A stretch of 64,000 nucleotides of DNA, taken from positions 20,632 to 84,631 of the forward strand of contig NZ_FOKW01000015.1 in the NCBI RefSeq assembly GCF_900112205.1. Reading direction: 5' to 3'. The DNA comes from Natronobacterium haloterrestre. Lineage in GTDB: Archaea; Halobacteriota; Halobacteria; Halobacteriales; Natrialbaceae. Below, piece after piece: positions 1 through 8,673 of the stretch (its first letter is position 1; each line of letters begins with the position of its first letter). The position numbers and the translations under genes are program-made. The notes under the pieces are model-generated. The model did no database searches and was not told where the DNA came from. It was given only the letters and a program-made list of their open reading frames with translations.

Positions 1-136
1 GCACGGGTGAAATACCGCCCACAATCGTCCCGTTTTCGGACGCTTCGACGAAGAACTGAACGTCATCGACGTGCGTATCGCCCAGGAAGGTGGACGCGTA
101 CGGACGATCAGCTATCGTGTACCGATTTCGGTGCGT
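1..136 (-). other. Partial protein-like reading frame at the window edge
   Basis: The minus-strand frame is open from an in-frame TGA at 137-139 down to the window edge. It has the amino-acid and codon character of a haloarchaeal protein (fragment ending near VEASENGTIVGGISPV), but no ATG, GTG or TTG start lies after the stop. It is therefore either a gene with an unusual start or frameshift, or a chance frame. The overlapping plus frame also looks plausible but has no start either. No function can be assigned from about 45 residues. Confidence 0.2.
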
Positions 137-191
137 TCACTCGGTTGGCTGATGCTGTGAGAGGGGCCCGAGATTCGCGAGGTGAAACGGC

Positions 192-683
192 TCATGCGCA
201 GGTCGAACAGGAGCGACTGTGACGGAGATAGATCAGTCCCGCCAACAGTACTACTGAGACCGCGCCCAAGAGGGGCCGTAGCGGATCGAAGTACGTCATG
301 AGCGCGGACGAACTGAACAGCGTGAGCAAGACGACGTTACAGATCGGACAGCCGACCGCCAGAAAGCCGCCGACGAGACCACCGAACGCGAGTCGATCCG
401 CGCTACTCGTGTCGCCAGTCTGGCTGCCGTCGTCGCCCTCGAGTTCGGTGCTTGCCACTTCGGTCGCCAACCGCTGTGCAATGTAGACGCCCGCAAGCAG
501 CGCAGTCAGCGTCAGGAACAGATAGTCGGTCGGCGTCCGCGGGACCATCCGAACGTAGAGCGGGTTCGGAATGAGGCCGGTCACGAGTCCGAACAGGAGG
601 AACACGCCGACCCCGGTGGCCGTTCCCCACGCCATCGCTCGCCGATCCGACCGGATCGATCCGACGAAACCACGACCCGTCAT
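192..683 (-). CDS. Membrane protein with GCPIC motif and CSTC tail
   Basis: A 163-residue predicted integral membrane protein with about four hydrophobic segments (roughly residues 20-40, 54-72, 98-125 and 133-153). A GCPIC motif starts the third segment (near residue 111) and the protein ends in SCSTCA. Its ATG at 681-683 overlaps the stop of the upstream membrane gene by four bases (ATGA), so the two are translationally coupled. The longer frame to 1157 is only the antisense-like extension of the same frame and lacks a sensible N-terminus. Paired cysteines in the membrane and a divergent DsbA-like gene suggest thiol redox or metal handling; this is inference. I do not recognise a named family. 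Confidence 0.7.
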   Translation of the reverse strand: MTGRGFVGSIRSDRRAMAWGTATGVGVFLLFGLVTGLIPNPLYVRMVPRTPTDYLFLTLTALLAGVYIAQRLATEVASTELEGDDGSQTGDTSSADRLAFGGLVGGFLAVGCPICNVVLLTLFSSSALMTYFDPLRPLLGAVSVVLLAGLIYLRHSRSCSTCA

Positions 684-1228
684 TTCGATGCCTCCGTCGC
701 GACCGGACATCGTTCGGGATGTCCCGCCCGGCCCAGGAAGAACAGCAGGAGGAAGAGGCCACCGATGCGAAGCACTGCGCCGTCGTAGGGAAGCGCCGCG
801 AGGCCGCCGGCAAATCCGAGGAAGCCGAGAAGGCCGGCACCACAGCTCGCACACCCCGAGGCGAGGAGTCCGGGAACGACCCCGGAGAGATCGGCGAAGC
901 TCGCGACACCGACGATTCGTAACTGTGCGACGGCGTTGACGACTGCGACGCCGGAAAGCAGCGAATAGAGGCCGATGATCCCGAGGCCGAACCAGCCGTC
1001 GGTGCGGTACACCGTCTCCGTCAACGAGACGAGGACGTACTCGAACCAGTGGATGCCGTCGCCGAGCATCTGGATCGAGAACTCCGGCATCGTACTCAGG
1101 AGCAACAGAACGTACGTGACAGCCGCAGCGAGGACGAGTCCGATCGTGCCCCACCACGTCTCGAACGGATACGACATTGCCGCCGAGAGGTTCGCGAGAT
1201 GGTTCCCGATCGCGTTTCGCCGAGTCAT
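680..1228 (-). CDS. Membrane protein with SGCASCGAG motif
   Basis: A 182-residue polytopic membrane protein with about four or five hydrophobic helices. The motif SGCASCGAG sits at the start of a helix near residue 145, mirroring the GCPIC motif of the next gene. The start may be the ATG at 1226-1228 or the one at 1175-1177 (MSYPFETWW); the second puts the first helix closer to the N-terminus. It is the first gene of a two-gene operon, reading away from the thioredoxin-like gene at 1339. The shared CxxC-type motifs suggest the two proteins act together, possibly on disulfides or a metal. No specific function is proven. Confidence 0.7.
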   Translation of the reverse strand: MTRRNAIGNHLANLSAAMSYPFETWWGTIGLVLAAAVTYVLLLLSTMPEFSIQMLGDGIHWFEYVLVSLTETVYRTDGWFGLGIIGLYSLLSGVAVVNAVAQLRIVGVASFADLSGVVPGLLASGCASCGAGLLGFLGFAGGLAALPYDGAVLRIGGLFLLLFFLGRAGHPERCPVATEASK

Positions 1229-1338
1229 CTACGCGATCGAACGACGGACGGCCGGAAAGGTCTCGCTCCGATTTGCTGGCTCGGCAAATCGGCGGTTCCG
1301 TTACGGGCGCGGACTGGGAACGTTGGGAGCGATATCAG

Positions 1339-2064
1339 ATGTCGCTCGACCAGTCATCCCGCCGTGCCTTCCTCGCCGGCTCGGCCGTGACGGCTAGCGT
1401 CGCCGGCGCTTACTATCTCACCCGATCCGACGGGACCGGGCACGACATCTCCCCGTCGCTTCACTCGAGCGACGGGACGACCGCGCTCGGCATCGACCTG
1501 GCCGGAAAACCGATCGTCGGATCACCCGACGCGCCGCTTGAAATCTACTACTGGACGGACTTCCAGTGCCCGTTCTGCGAGCGGTTCGAACGGGAGACCT
1601 TTCCCGACCTCGTTCGGAAGCACGTCGAACCGGGCGACGTTCGCATCGTGGTAATCGCGCTCCCGTACTTCGGCGGTGACTCGATGACGGCCGCGGTCGC
1701 GAGCAGGTGTGTCTGGGATCGGCTCCGCGATGGCGACCCCGCTGCCTACTGGGACTGGCACGCGGCGGTATTTGACGAGCAGGGTGAGAAGAACTCGGGA
1801 TGGGCGTCCACAGAGAACCTCCTCGAGTACACCCGCACAGTCCCCGACGTCAGCGCGGACGGCCTCGAGTCGTGTCTCGAGGACCGACGAGCGGAGTTCG
1901 AGGCCGAGGTCGAGGCCGAGGCGGAGCGGGCGACCGAACTCGGCGTCTCGGGCACGCCGACGTTCACCGTCTTCGATCCGGAGTCCGAAGCTGCCGGTTC
2001 GCTGGTCGGTGCACAGCCCATCGAACGTTTCGACGAGGCGATCGACCGTATCGAGAACGCGTGA
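1339..2064 (+). CDS. Tat-exported DsbA-like thioredoxin-fold protein
   Basis: A 241-residue protein with a twin-arginine-type signal (SRRAFLAGSAVTASVAGAYY, residues 6-25) and a thioredoxin fold of the DsbA/Thioredoxin_4 type. The active-site CPFC is at Cys77/Cys80 and the cis-proline loop is SGTPTF near residue 209. It is expected outside the membrane as a thiol-disulfide oxidoreductase. The frame is open upstream to 1177, but the ATG at 1339 gives the Tat signal at the correct place. The divergent neighbours are Cys-motif membrane proteins and the convergent neighbour is a multicopper oxidase, which fits extracytoplasmic redox or copper-protein maturation (inference). Confidence 0.85.
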   Translation: MSLDQSSRRAFLAGSAVTASVAGAYYLTRSDGTGHDISPSLHSSDGTTALGIDLAGKPIVGSPDAPLEIYYWTDFQCPFCERFERETFPDLVRKHVEPGDVRIVVIALPYFGGDSMTAAVASRCVWDRLRDGDPAAYWDWHAAVFDEQGEKNSGWASTENLLEYTRTVPDVSADGLESCLEDRRAEFEAEVEAEAERATELGVSGTPTFTVFDPESEAAGSLVGAQPIERFDEAIDRIENA

Positions 2065-2103
2065 TCGGCGCCCGTCCCGTGTGGTCGCACGCTCATCCTC
2101 GGT

Positions 2104-3723
2104 CTATTCGTATTCGAACACGCGGGCCATCCCCCGCTCGAGATGATAGACGTTGTGACAGTGAAACAGCCAGTCGCCGGGATTGTCCGCGCGGAAGTCG
2201 AAGGTCACCCGATCGCCATGTGGCGCGACGAGTACGGTGTCCTTGACCGCGTCGCCGACTTGGAAGAAGTGGCCGTGGAGGTGCATCGGGTGGATCGCCG
2301 GACTGCGGTTCACCATCCGCACGCGGACGTGATCGCCCTCGCTGATCTCGAACGGATCGGCGTCGGGGTACGTTTCGCCGTCGATGGTCCACGCGTCGGA
2401 AGCGGCGCCGCCCATCATTCCGCCCGACAGTGTGAGATCGAACGTCCGGTCGGGCCCCCCGTCGAGATCCAGCGGGTCGAGCGCCTCGAGGTCGTCGTAC
2501 TCGAGCTCCCGGCCGGCGAACCGTGGCCGCTCGCCGGTCTCGGCCTCGGAGGCGCTTTCGTACCGTAACCTCGCCTCCGCGGGCTCCTCCTCGCCGACGA
2601 CAGGTTCCGCGACGATGGGCCACTCTCCGGGAGAATCCGCCTCGAGGATCGCGTCGTACCGTTCGCCCATGCTCAGAACGAACGAGTCCACGTCGACGGG
2701 GTCGACCGGTCGCCCGTCGGCGTGCGTGACGGTCAACGAGTGGCCTCCGACGCCGACCCGGTAGGTGGTAGCGCTGCTCGGATTGATGAACCGAAGCCGG
2801 ACCCGCTCACCCTCCTCGACGTCGAATATCGGAGGATCGGATGGGAGACGCCCGTTGACGAGGAGGCCGTCGTACGGCGGTCGCTGACCGCGCATCTGAC
2901 TGTCTGGACCCATATCGTCGCCGGGCCCTGGACCATTGCCGGGACCCATTCCGTCGCCGGGCCCTGGACCATTGCCGGGACCCATATCGTCGCCGGGCCC
3001 TGGACCATTGCCGGGACCCATTCCGCCCCCCGGACCGCGGTCCTCGTCGGATTCGTTGCCTCGACCCGGCCCCATTCCGTCGCCGGGACCGCCTCCGTTA
3101 CCCGGACCCGGTCCGTCACCGCCGCCCGGCGGGGCTTCGATCGAATCGAGCGCCGGCTCTTCCCCGAGGTGATCGTCGAACTGCAGGGTATGCTCGCGGT
3201 CGTACTCGACGTGTGGTGTCTCCTCTTCGACGATCAGCGGTCCGTAGAGCCCCCTGTCGAGTTGTAACCCAACGTGGCTGTGATATACGTACGTCCCCGC
3301 CGGCGACGCTTCGTACTCGTACTCGAACGTCCCCTCCGGCGGGACGGGGTCCTGTGTGACGTTCGGGACGCCGTCCATCCGGTTCGGAACGGGAACGCCG
3401 TGCCAGTGAACCGTCGTCCCCTCGGACACCAGGTTCTCGAGTGAGACGCGGAGCGTCTCTCCCTCGCTCACGCGTAGTTCCGGCCCGGGGAGTTGCCCCT
3501 CGTACAGCCACGTCTCGTCGGTCTCGTCCGCTCCGACATCGACCGCTCCGCTCGAGGCCACCAGCGTTTCCTCCTGCGGGTCGGCCTCGTCTTCCTGTGC
3601 AGGCCGCTCGAAGCTCGTCGCTCCCGTTCCGGGTTCGATGGACAGTCCTGCGACCCCGAACAGCGCCACACTGCTGGTCCGTAACGCCTGCCGCCGTGAG
3701 ACCTTGCGTCCGTTATCGGTCAT
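2104..3723 (-). CDS. Multicopper oxidase with Met/Gly/Pro repeat insert
   Basis: A 539-residue multicopper oxidase (laccase/CueO superfamily) with a Tat signal (SRRQALR). Copper ligands appear in the usual order: HWHG near residues 106-109, HSH near 148-150, HPMHLHGHFF near 478-487, and HCHNVYHLERGM from about 521, giving type 1, 2 and 3 sites with Met as axial ligand. Between the first and second cupredoxin domains lies a Gly/Pro/Met-rich tract with a 12-residue period. The ATG at 3721-3723 is preferred over the codon seven residues upstream because it keeps the Tat motif near the N-terminus. It converges on the DsbA-like gene. Substrate (Cu(I), phenolics or metal ions) cannot be told from sequence. 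Confidence 0.92.
   Translation of the reverse strand: MTDNGRKVSRRQALRTSSVALFGVAGLSIEPGTGATSFERPAQEDEADPQEETLVASSGAVDVGADETDETWLYEGQLPGPELRVSEGETLRVSLENLVSEGTTVHWHGVPVPNRMDGVPNVTQDPVPPEGTFEYEYEASPAGTYVYHSHVGLQLDRGLYGPLIVEEETPHVEYDREHTLQFDDHLGEEPALDSIEAPPGGGDGPGPGNGGGPGDGMGPGRGNESDEDRGPGGGMGPGNGPGPGDDMGPGNGPGPGDGMGPGNGPGPGDDMGPDSQMRGQRPPYDGLLVNGRLPSDPPIFDVEEGERVRLRFINPSSATTYRVGVGGHSLTVTHADGRPVDPVDVDSFVLSMGERYDAILEADSPGEWPIVAEPVVGEEEPAEARLRYESASEAETGERPRFAGRELEYDDLEALDPLDLDGGPDRTFDLTLSGGMMGGAASDAWTIDGETYPDADPFEISEGDHVRVRMVNRSPAIHPMHLHGHFFQVGDAVKDTVLVAPHGDRVTFDFRADNPGDWLFHCHNVYHLERGMARVFEYE
2909..3016. repeat. 36-bp tandem repeat inside the multicopper oxidase gene
   Basis: Three near-perfect 36-bp units start at 2909, 2945 and 2981, with a decayed fourth from 3017. 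On the minus strand each encodes twelve residues of the type MGPGNGPGPGD followed by D or G, so one methionine recurs every twelve residues. The tract links two cupredoxin domains and is a likely site of copy-number change. Confidence 0.9.
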
Positions 3724-3840
3724 CACAGAACCGCCCACGACCACCGGGAAAAATGAGGGGCATGCCAGCGCGCATTGCTCGGGAAATCCGAGGAACGTAG
3801 CATCCGGCTGGGCTGGGGACAGGTTTCGACTAGAGTTCCG

Positions 3841-4401
3841 TCACTCGAGCGTCCCGACCAGCAGAAATGTTTCCGGACGGACTGCTTCGTGTTCAACGGC
3901 GAAGCCGGCGTTGCGGAGCGCGTCTGCCGCCTCGTCCGGACTGTACCGTTCGTCGAGGGGCGGACCGCTTGTACCGGACCCGGTCGCTGCCCAGTCGAAA
4001 AGGACGAGTCGGCCGTCGGTCGCCAGGACGCGTCGGATCTCGGCCAGTGCTTCCTCGCTCGCGAACTCGTGGTAGGTCATCGTCGAGAACGCGGCGTCGA
4101 GTGCGTCGTCGTCGAACGGCAGGTCACTCACGTCGCTGGTCACGAGGGTGACGTTCTCCGGGACGCCCTTTTTCCGGTAGTAGTCGTGCATTGCTTCCTG
4201 TACGTCGATCGCGTGGACCGTGCTGGCGTGGGGTGCGACGTCGTCGGTGAAGAAGCCGGTCCCGCTGCCGAGGTCGGCAACGGTATCGTCAGCGGAGAGT
4301 GAAAGCGCCCACAGCAGTTCCTCTGCCGAGACGAAGCGGTATCGCTGTCCGGGCTGTTCTAGTTTGTCGGCACGCTCGGCATCGAACGTGTGATGACCCA
4401 T
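3841..4401 (-). CDS. Class I SAM-dependent methyltransferase
   Basis: A 186-residue Rossmann-fold methyltransferase. The SAM-binding motif I is VADLGSGTGFF (near residues 43-53), the acidic end of strand 2 is HAIDV, and motif II/III features are DLPFDDDALDAAF and the RRVLATDGRLVLFDW strand. The ATG at 4399-4401 (MGHHTFDAERA) is chosen; the frame runs further upstream but with arginine/serine-rich sequence unlike the family. It resembles small UbiE/arsenite-type methyltransferases, but it lacks the conserved cysteines of ArsM, so the substrate is unknown. It follows the oxidase on the same strand with about 115 bp between. Confidence 0.85.
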   Translation of the reverse strand: MGHHTFDAERADKLEQPGQRYRFVSAEELLWALSLSADDTVADLGSGTGFFTDDVAPHASTVHAIDVQEAMHDYYRKKGVPENVTLVTSDVSDLPFDDDALDAAFSTMTYHEFASEEALAEIRRVLATDGRLVLFDWAATGSGTSGPPLDERYSPDEAADALRNAGFAVEHEAVRPETFLLVGTLE

Positions 4402-4573
4402 AGCTACAGCCCCCCGAAGGCCACAGTCGCTGGTTCGCCCGTCCCTGGCACGATATCGTCCGGATCCATTCCGACAGGAGCGATAGCGGGCATCGTTCGT
4501 GCGTAGTATTGGGACGAACACAAAAACAGTTTCCGGATTCGAGAGTCCCGTTTTGCCGACTCGGAAAAACGCC

Positions 4574-4590
4574 CCTATACATATTTGACT
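4574..4590 (+). promoter_or_regulatory. TATA-like box before the small Cys-rich membrane gene
   Basis: The AT-rich stretch CTATACATATTTGA lies about 25-30 bp before the ATG at 4609, the spacing expected for a leaderless archaeal transcript. The surrounding DNA is GC-rich, which makes the box stand out. Confidence 0.5.
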
Positions 4591-4608
4591 CGAGTTAGTA
4601 AGGCGTGT

Positions 4609-4821
4609 ATGGTCTCGGACTCTTCCTCTCGACGGACGCTTCTGGGTGTCGCGGGCCTTGCGAGTCTCTGCTGTGTCGGCCCTGGGGCGCTCGCCGTTAC
4701 CGGCGGCACCACCGTCGGTGTACTAGCCGGGCTCGTACAGGGGCTGGTGGTATTCGCGGTTCTCGGTGTCCTCTCGATACTATTTCGGCTCCGGTCGGGC
4801 TGTTCTTCCTGTACCAAGTGA
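4609..4821 (+). CDS. Small Cys-rich two-helix membrane protein
   Basis: A 70-residue protein with two hydrophobic helices (about residues 10-32 and 38-60). It has a CCVGPG motif in the first helix and ends in SGCSSCTK. The layout, a double Cys in a helix and a CxxC at the end, recalls MerT-like or other heavy-metal transit proteins and the Cys-tailed membrane protein at 192-683, but similarity is only in design. The ATG at 4609 is preferred to the upstream TTG at 4585 because of the TATA spacing. Function unknown; metal or thiol chemistry is inferred from the cysteines and neighbours. Confidence 0.65.
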   Translation: MVSDSSSRRTLLGVAGLASLCCVGPGALAVTGGTTVGVLAGLVQGLVVFAVLGVLSILFRLRSGCSSCTK

Positions 4822-4934
4822 CCTCCTCGACTGCGGGGAGTCGAACTCCTTCCGTCTACGCCACCGCCACCAGAATTGTATAATTACCGCAATGCTATTT
4901 GCCAAGCCGTACATTGGATAGCCACGAGAGACCG

Positions 4935-6050
4935 ATGACTCCACTCGAACTCCGAGCCGACATCCCGGCGCTCCAGGAAGACGTCTACCTCAACTTCGGC
5001 GCTCACGGTCCGAGCCCGGAATACGTCGTCGACGCCGCCGACGAGTTTCTCCGGTCCCACGAGTACGATGTGCCGGTCGCGGCCGATCCATACGAGGAGG
5101 CGTTTTGCGCGTTCGATCACACCCGAGAGACGATCGCAGCGTTCATCGGCGCCGAACCGGACGAGGTCGCACTCACGGAGAGTACGACGGCCGGGATCAA
5201 CGCCATCGCGAACGCGATCGACTGGCAGCCGGGAGACGTGGTCGTCCGAACCGATCTCGAGCATCCGGCTGGAATCCTCCCGTGGCAGCGTCTCGAACGA
5301 GCGGGTGTCGACGTCCGCGTCGTTGAGACGGAGGACGGGCGAATCGACCGCGACCGGTTCGCGGAGGCCGTCTCCGACGCGCGACTCGGCTGTTTCAGCG
5401 CAGTCACGTGGACCCACGGGACACGGCTTCCGGTATCCGAGCTGGTCGACATCGCCCACGACGCCGGCGCGTTCACGCTCGTCGACGCCGTGCAGGTACC
5501 CGGTCAGCTGTCGATGGACGTCTCGGCATGGGGGGCCGACGCAGTCGCCGCCGCCGGCCACAAGTGGCTCCTGGGACTGTGGGGAGGTGGGTTCCTCTCC
5601 GTTACCCGGACGGCCGCCGAGGAACTCGAGCCGCGGACGGTCGGCTACCGGAGCGTCGAAACGCCAACCGCCGACCCGTTCGAGTTCGCCGCTGGCGCGC
5701 GTCGGTTCGAAGTCGGGTCCGCGAATCCGGCGCCACACGTCGCTCTCGGTGAAGCGATTCAGGCGATCAGCGAAGTCGGCATCGACCGAATCGAAGACCG
5801 CGTTCATCGTCTTGCCGGTCGGCTGGTCGATGGCATCCCCGAGGCTCGACTCCTGAGTCCGTCACCGCCGGAGTCGGGTCTAGTGACGGTCGAGGTCGAG
5901 GACCCGGACGCGACTGTCCAGCGCCTGGCAACGGAGGGAATCGTCGTCCGAGCGTTACCGTCACCGAACGCGATCCGAGCCTCGGTCCACGCGGTAAACA
6001 CGGCTGCTGACGTCGATCGACTGCTCGAGGAACTGGAACGAGAGTGGTAA
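4935..6050 (+). CDS. Class V PLP-dependent aminotransferase / SufS-like protein
   Basis: A 371-residue fold-type I PLP enzyme of the aminotransferase class V / cysteine desulfurase group. The PLP-binding lysine is Lys210 in AAGHKWLLG, the ring-binding Asp is in FTLVDAVQVPG (near residue 184), and phosphate contacts come from LTESTTAGIN. A conserved Cys loop like that of SufS is not obvious, so isopenicillin-N-epimerase-like or a general class V enzyme is as likely as a true desulfurase. The ATG at 4935 (MTPLELRADIP) matches the usual N-terminus; the TTG upstream is less likely. An AT box (TTGTATAATTA near 4876-4886) precedes it. Confidence 0.85.
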   Translation: MTPLELRADIPALQEDVYLNFGAHGPSPEYVVDAADEFLRSHEYDVPVAADPYEEAFCAFDHTRETIAAFIGAEPDEVALTESTTAGINAIANAIDWQPGDVVVRTDLEHPAGILPWQRLERAGVDVRVVETEDGRIDRDRFAEAVSDARLGCFSAVTWTHGTRLPVSELVDIAHDAGAFTLVDAVQVPGQLSMDVSAWGADAVAAAGHKWLLGLWGGGFLSVTRTAAEELEPRTVGYRSVETPTADPFEFAAGARRFEVGSANPAPHVALGEAIQAISEVGIDRIEDRVHRLAGRLVDGIPEARLLSPSPPESGLVTVEVEDPDATVQRLATEGIVVRALPSPNAIRASVHAVNTAADVDRLLEELEREW

Positions 6051-6366
6051 CGCCGACCGGCGGGTTCCGTGCCCACCGCTCGAACCAGTTTCACAGCCCG
6101 AAAAGTACGTGTTGACGGCCCGTAGCGACTATCCAGACGGAAGGGAACGTCGGGGTACCGGCTCGGACTGTTCGAGCACTCGAGAAAAAAGGAAGCGCTC
6201 GAGCACCCTCGAGAGGAGTGGATTACCGGCAGGTAAGCGTCGATACGATTCGAGGTTCGAATCCCCGGTTCATACTCGATGGGTGACCGTCCCTCGAGGA
6301 TCTGTGAGGTGAATGCGAGTGGGGTTCGACGCGTTCTACTGGCTCGAATTTCGAGCGTCGGGGAGA
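6051..6366. other. Intergenic stretch without a convincing gene
   Basis: About 315 bp between the aminotransferase stop and the end of the convergent regulator gene. Short frames here lack haloarchaeal codon character. A GGTTCGAATCC string at about 6254-6264 resembles a tRNA T-loop, but no cloverleaf can be built around it. Confidence 0.5.
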
Positions 6367-8316
6367 CTAATCCGCCTTCCCCTGGAGTGCCACCGGATAG
6401 CCGGAATCAGTCGGCCGCTCGGCGTCGAAGAACTGTTCGAATACCTTCCGTTGAGCGGCCCGGAGATGCTGCAGATACGTCGATTGGCAAACCCCCATTC
6501 TGTCGGCGAGGTCGTCGCCACTGGAGTCGCGGGGCCACTCGAAAAAACCGCCGAAATGGGCCAGTCGAAGCGCCTCGAGTTGGCGATCAGTGGTGGAGTC
6601 TTCGACCGCCGATCGGAACTGACCGGACGTTTCGGGGGTTCGATCGCGTTCGTGTTGACCCACCAGATCCGCGCCAGGGTGGCTCTCGGTGACGGCCTCG
6701 ACGACGGTTCGGACGTCGGCCGTTTCGGGCAGTTCGGCGACGAGGGTAGCCGCGCTCCCGGTCTCCGGGTCCGTTCCACACTGGTCACCATCCGCAGTAA
6801 GCGACTGCACGCAGCCACCGTACTGTGCCAGTGTCGAAACGACGGCGGTCTCGTCGACGGTGAGTCGAAGCAGCGGTTCGGAATCGGCTCGAAGCCGCTG
6901 AGCCGACTCGATGCCGGAAATATCTGCTGCCCGGGCGGCGATATCACTGGTATCCGCGCCGCGAACGGTGACGAACTCGACGAGGTCACCGTCCGTACCG
7001 GTCGTCACCTGTTCGAGTTCGAGTTCGACGTCGGCCTCGAGCGCGCTGGCAAGAGCCGGGAGCGGATCGTCAGCCGGTGTGAGGTCGAACGTGAGTGCCG
7101 TGACCCGGTCGGTGACCAGCGAACGCTGGCTTTCAGCCGCGGTGATGGCATAGGCGATGGTCTCGCCGAGTTCGTCGAGTACCTCGACGTCGAGGGCATC
7201 GGTGGCGTTGTCGTCACCCGTATGCAAGACGAGCGCGCCATAGTGGGCATCCCGATACGTAATCGGGATCGCGACGGTCGCGACCGCATCGGCCGCGAGT
7301 CGACACTCACACGTGCGGGTACAGTCGGGGCGTCCCTCCTGACAGACCTGTGCGACGTGGGTCGTCTCGGTTTCCAGGGCGCGGTCGACGACCGTCTCCC
7401 GGTCATCGTCGTTGACGGCGGCGACGACGTCTTCGAGAGCGTCGTCGTCGATGCCGACGCTCGTGTTCGGTCGGACGGTGTCGGTGACGGCGTTTCTGGT
7501 GGCGAACCACGCGGATTCGTAGGGGCCTGCGCTCGCGAACTGTTCACACGAGACCGCCTCGACCTCGGCTTTCGACTCGGTACGGAGCAGTTCCTGCGTG
7601 ACGTCCCGGATGATCGCGTTCGTCGTGTTCAGCAACTCGAGTCGGTCGTGCTGGTCGCGAATACGGAGTTCCCGTTCCTTGCGCTCGGTGACGTCAGCCT
7701 CGACGGCCACGAACCGCTCGACGGAGCCGTCATCGGCCGTGATCGGTGCGATCGTCGCGTCGACCCAGCACAGTTCACCGTTTCGGCGCCGGTTGACGAC
7801 TTCGCCGTCCCAGACGTCGCCGTCCGTGATAGTCGACCAGAGGTCGTCGTAGAACGCGTCGTCGTGCTTGCCGGATTGCCACACCGCGGGCGTTCGACCG
7901 ACCAGTTCCGACGGCGCGTACCCGGTTACCGATTCCGTGGCGGAATTCGCGTACTCGATCCGGCCGTCCGGATCCGTCAGGAAAATCGCGTGACCAGCCT
8001 GTTCGACCGCTTTCCGGAAACTTCGAAGGCGATCGTTCATCGCCTCGAGTTCCGATTTGATTCTGTCCTCTTCGTCGACGTACTGGGAGAGATAGTAGAC
8101 CACCGCGACGGCGAGGCCGCTGACGACGAGCCCCGGTAGTTCGGCGAGGCCGGCGCCGCCGGTCGTTTGTAGCGTCCAGACCTGCCGTGACGTCATGAGC
8201 CCGAGCATGACCGTCAGGAACGCAAAGCGTCGATCGCCACTGCGTCGAAGGAGCAGGACGGAGTATCCCGTGCCGAGGATCCGGAGCGCGATCGACGCGA
8301 TGAGGACCCCACTCAT
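6367..8316 (-). CDS. PAS-GAF-HTH_10 (Bat/DmsR-like) transcriptional regulator
   Basis: A 649-residue regulator. The N-terminus has two or three hydrophobic segments (about residues 1-75). These are followed by a linker helix, a PAS domain (about 95-215, with GRIEYANSATESVTGY), a GAF-like domain (about 225-390) and a C-terminal HTH_10 bacterio-opsin-activator domain (about 590-640). The ATG at 8314-8316 is the first giving a membrane N-terminus. The gene is divergent from the molybdoenzyme operon at 8674. In Halobacterium the Bat-like protein DmsR sits next to and activates the dms operon (established knowledge), so this is probably the local activator, sensing redox or oxygen. That role is inferred from position and domain layout. 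Confidence 0.88.
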   Translation of the reverse strand: MSGVLIASIALRILGTGYSVLLLRRSGDRRFAFLTVMLGLMTSRQVWTLQTTGGAGLAELPGLVVSGLAVAVVYYLSQYVDEEDRIKSELEAMNDRLRSFRKAVEQAGHAIFLTDPDGRIEYANSATESVTGYAPSELVGRTPAVWQSGKHDDAFYDDLWSTITDGDVWDGEVVNRRRNGELCWVDATIAPITADDGSVERFVAVEADVTERKERELRIRDQHDRLELLNTTNAIIRDVTQELLRTESKAEVEAVSCEQFASAGPYESAWFATRNAVTDTVRPNTSVGIDDDALEDVVAAVNDDDRETVVDRALETETTHVAQVCQEGRPDCTRTCECRLAADAVATVAIPITYRDAHYGALVLHTGDDNATDALDVEVLDELGETIAYAITAAESQRSLVTDRVTALTFDLTPADDPLPALASALEADVELELEQVTTGTDGDLVEFVTVRGADTSDIAARAADISGIESAQRLRADSEPLLRLTVDETAVVSTLAQYGGCVQSLTADGDQCGTDPETGSAATLVAELPETADVRTVVEAVTESHPGADLVGQHERDRTPETSGQFRSAVEDSTTDRQLEALRLAHFGGFFEWPRDSSGDDLADRMGVCQSTYLQHLRAAQRKVFEQFFDAERPTDSGYPVALQGKAD

Positions 8317-8673
8317 CGCGACCACCTCGAGCGGCGGCGGGGCGGTTGGCGAGCGACAGGTGGGTGCATAGATAGAGATGGCAGTCGCCAGGGGATATGT
8401 ACTGATGTCGTTCCCATCGATCAGTAATATCGGTTCTGGAGGGTCGAGACGACCGTATTCCCGATACGAAGGCTCACGAAGAATGAACCGAGAGACGGCC
8501 GGTACTCCCCTACCCAACAGTATCGGTACCCGGTACAAACCGGGTATCGCCCCCCGAAATCGACCCCAAGAGTATCGGTAGAACGCTCAGTCCCCTGGGG
8601 GTCCTTTGTCTATTCGTATGAGGACCAATCGACGAGCGAACGGGAGGGAACGGCGTCTAGCCGGTGGTCGGCA
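8317..8673. promoter_or_regulatory. Divergent control region of regulator and molybdoenzyme operon
   Basis: This 357-bp region separates the DmsR-like regulator from the operon. It contains the inverted repeat TACCCGGTACAAACCGGGTA at 8527-8546 and two direct repeats, CAACAGTATCGGTA (8515-8528) and CAAGAGTATCGGTA (8567-8580), starting 52 bp apart, about five helical turns. The left direct repeat overlaps the palindrome. These are good operator candidates for the adjacent HTH_10 protein. Confidence 0.6.

Noticed and set aside
4830..4850. Minus-strand T-loop-like GGAGTTCGACTCC
   Set aside because: No cloverleaf; chance inverted repeat in GC-rich DNA.
6250..6275. tRNA-like T-loop (GGTTCGAATCC)
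   Set aside because: No acceptor, D or anticodon arm can be drawn with flanking sequence.
6313..8139. Long plus frame of 608 residues
   Set aside because: Antisense shadow of the PAS-GAF-HTH_10 regulator.
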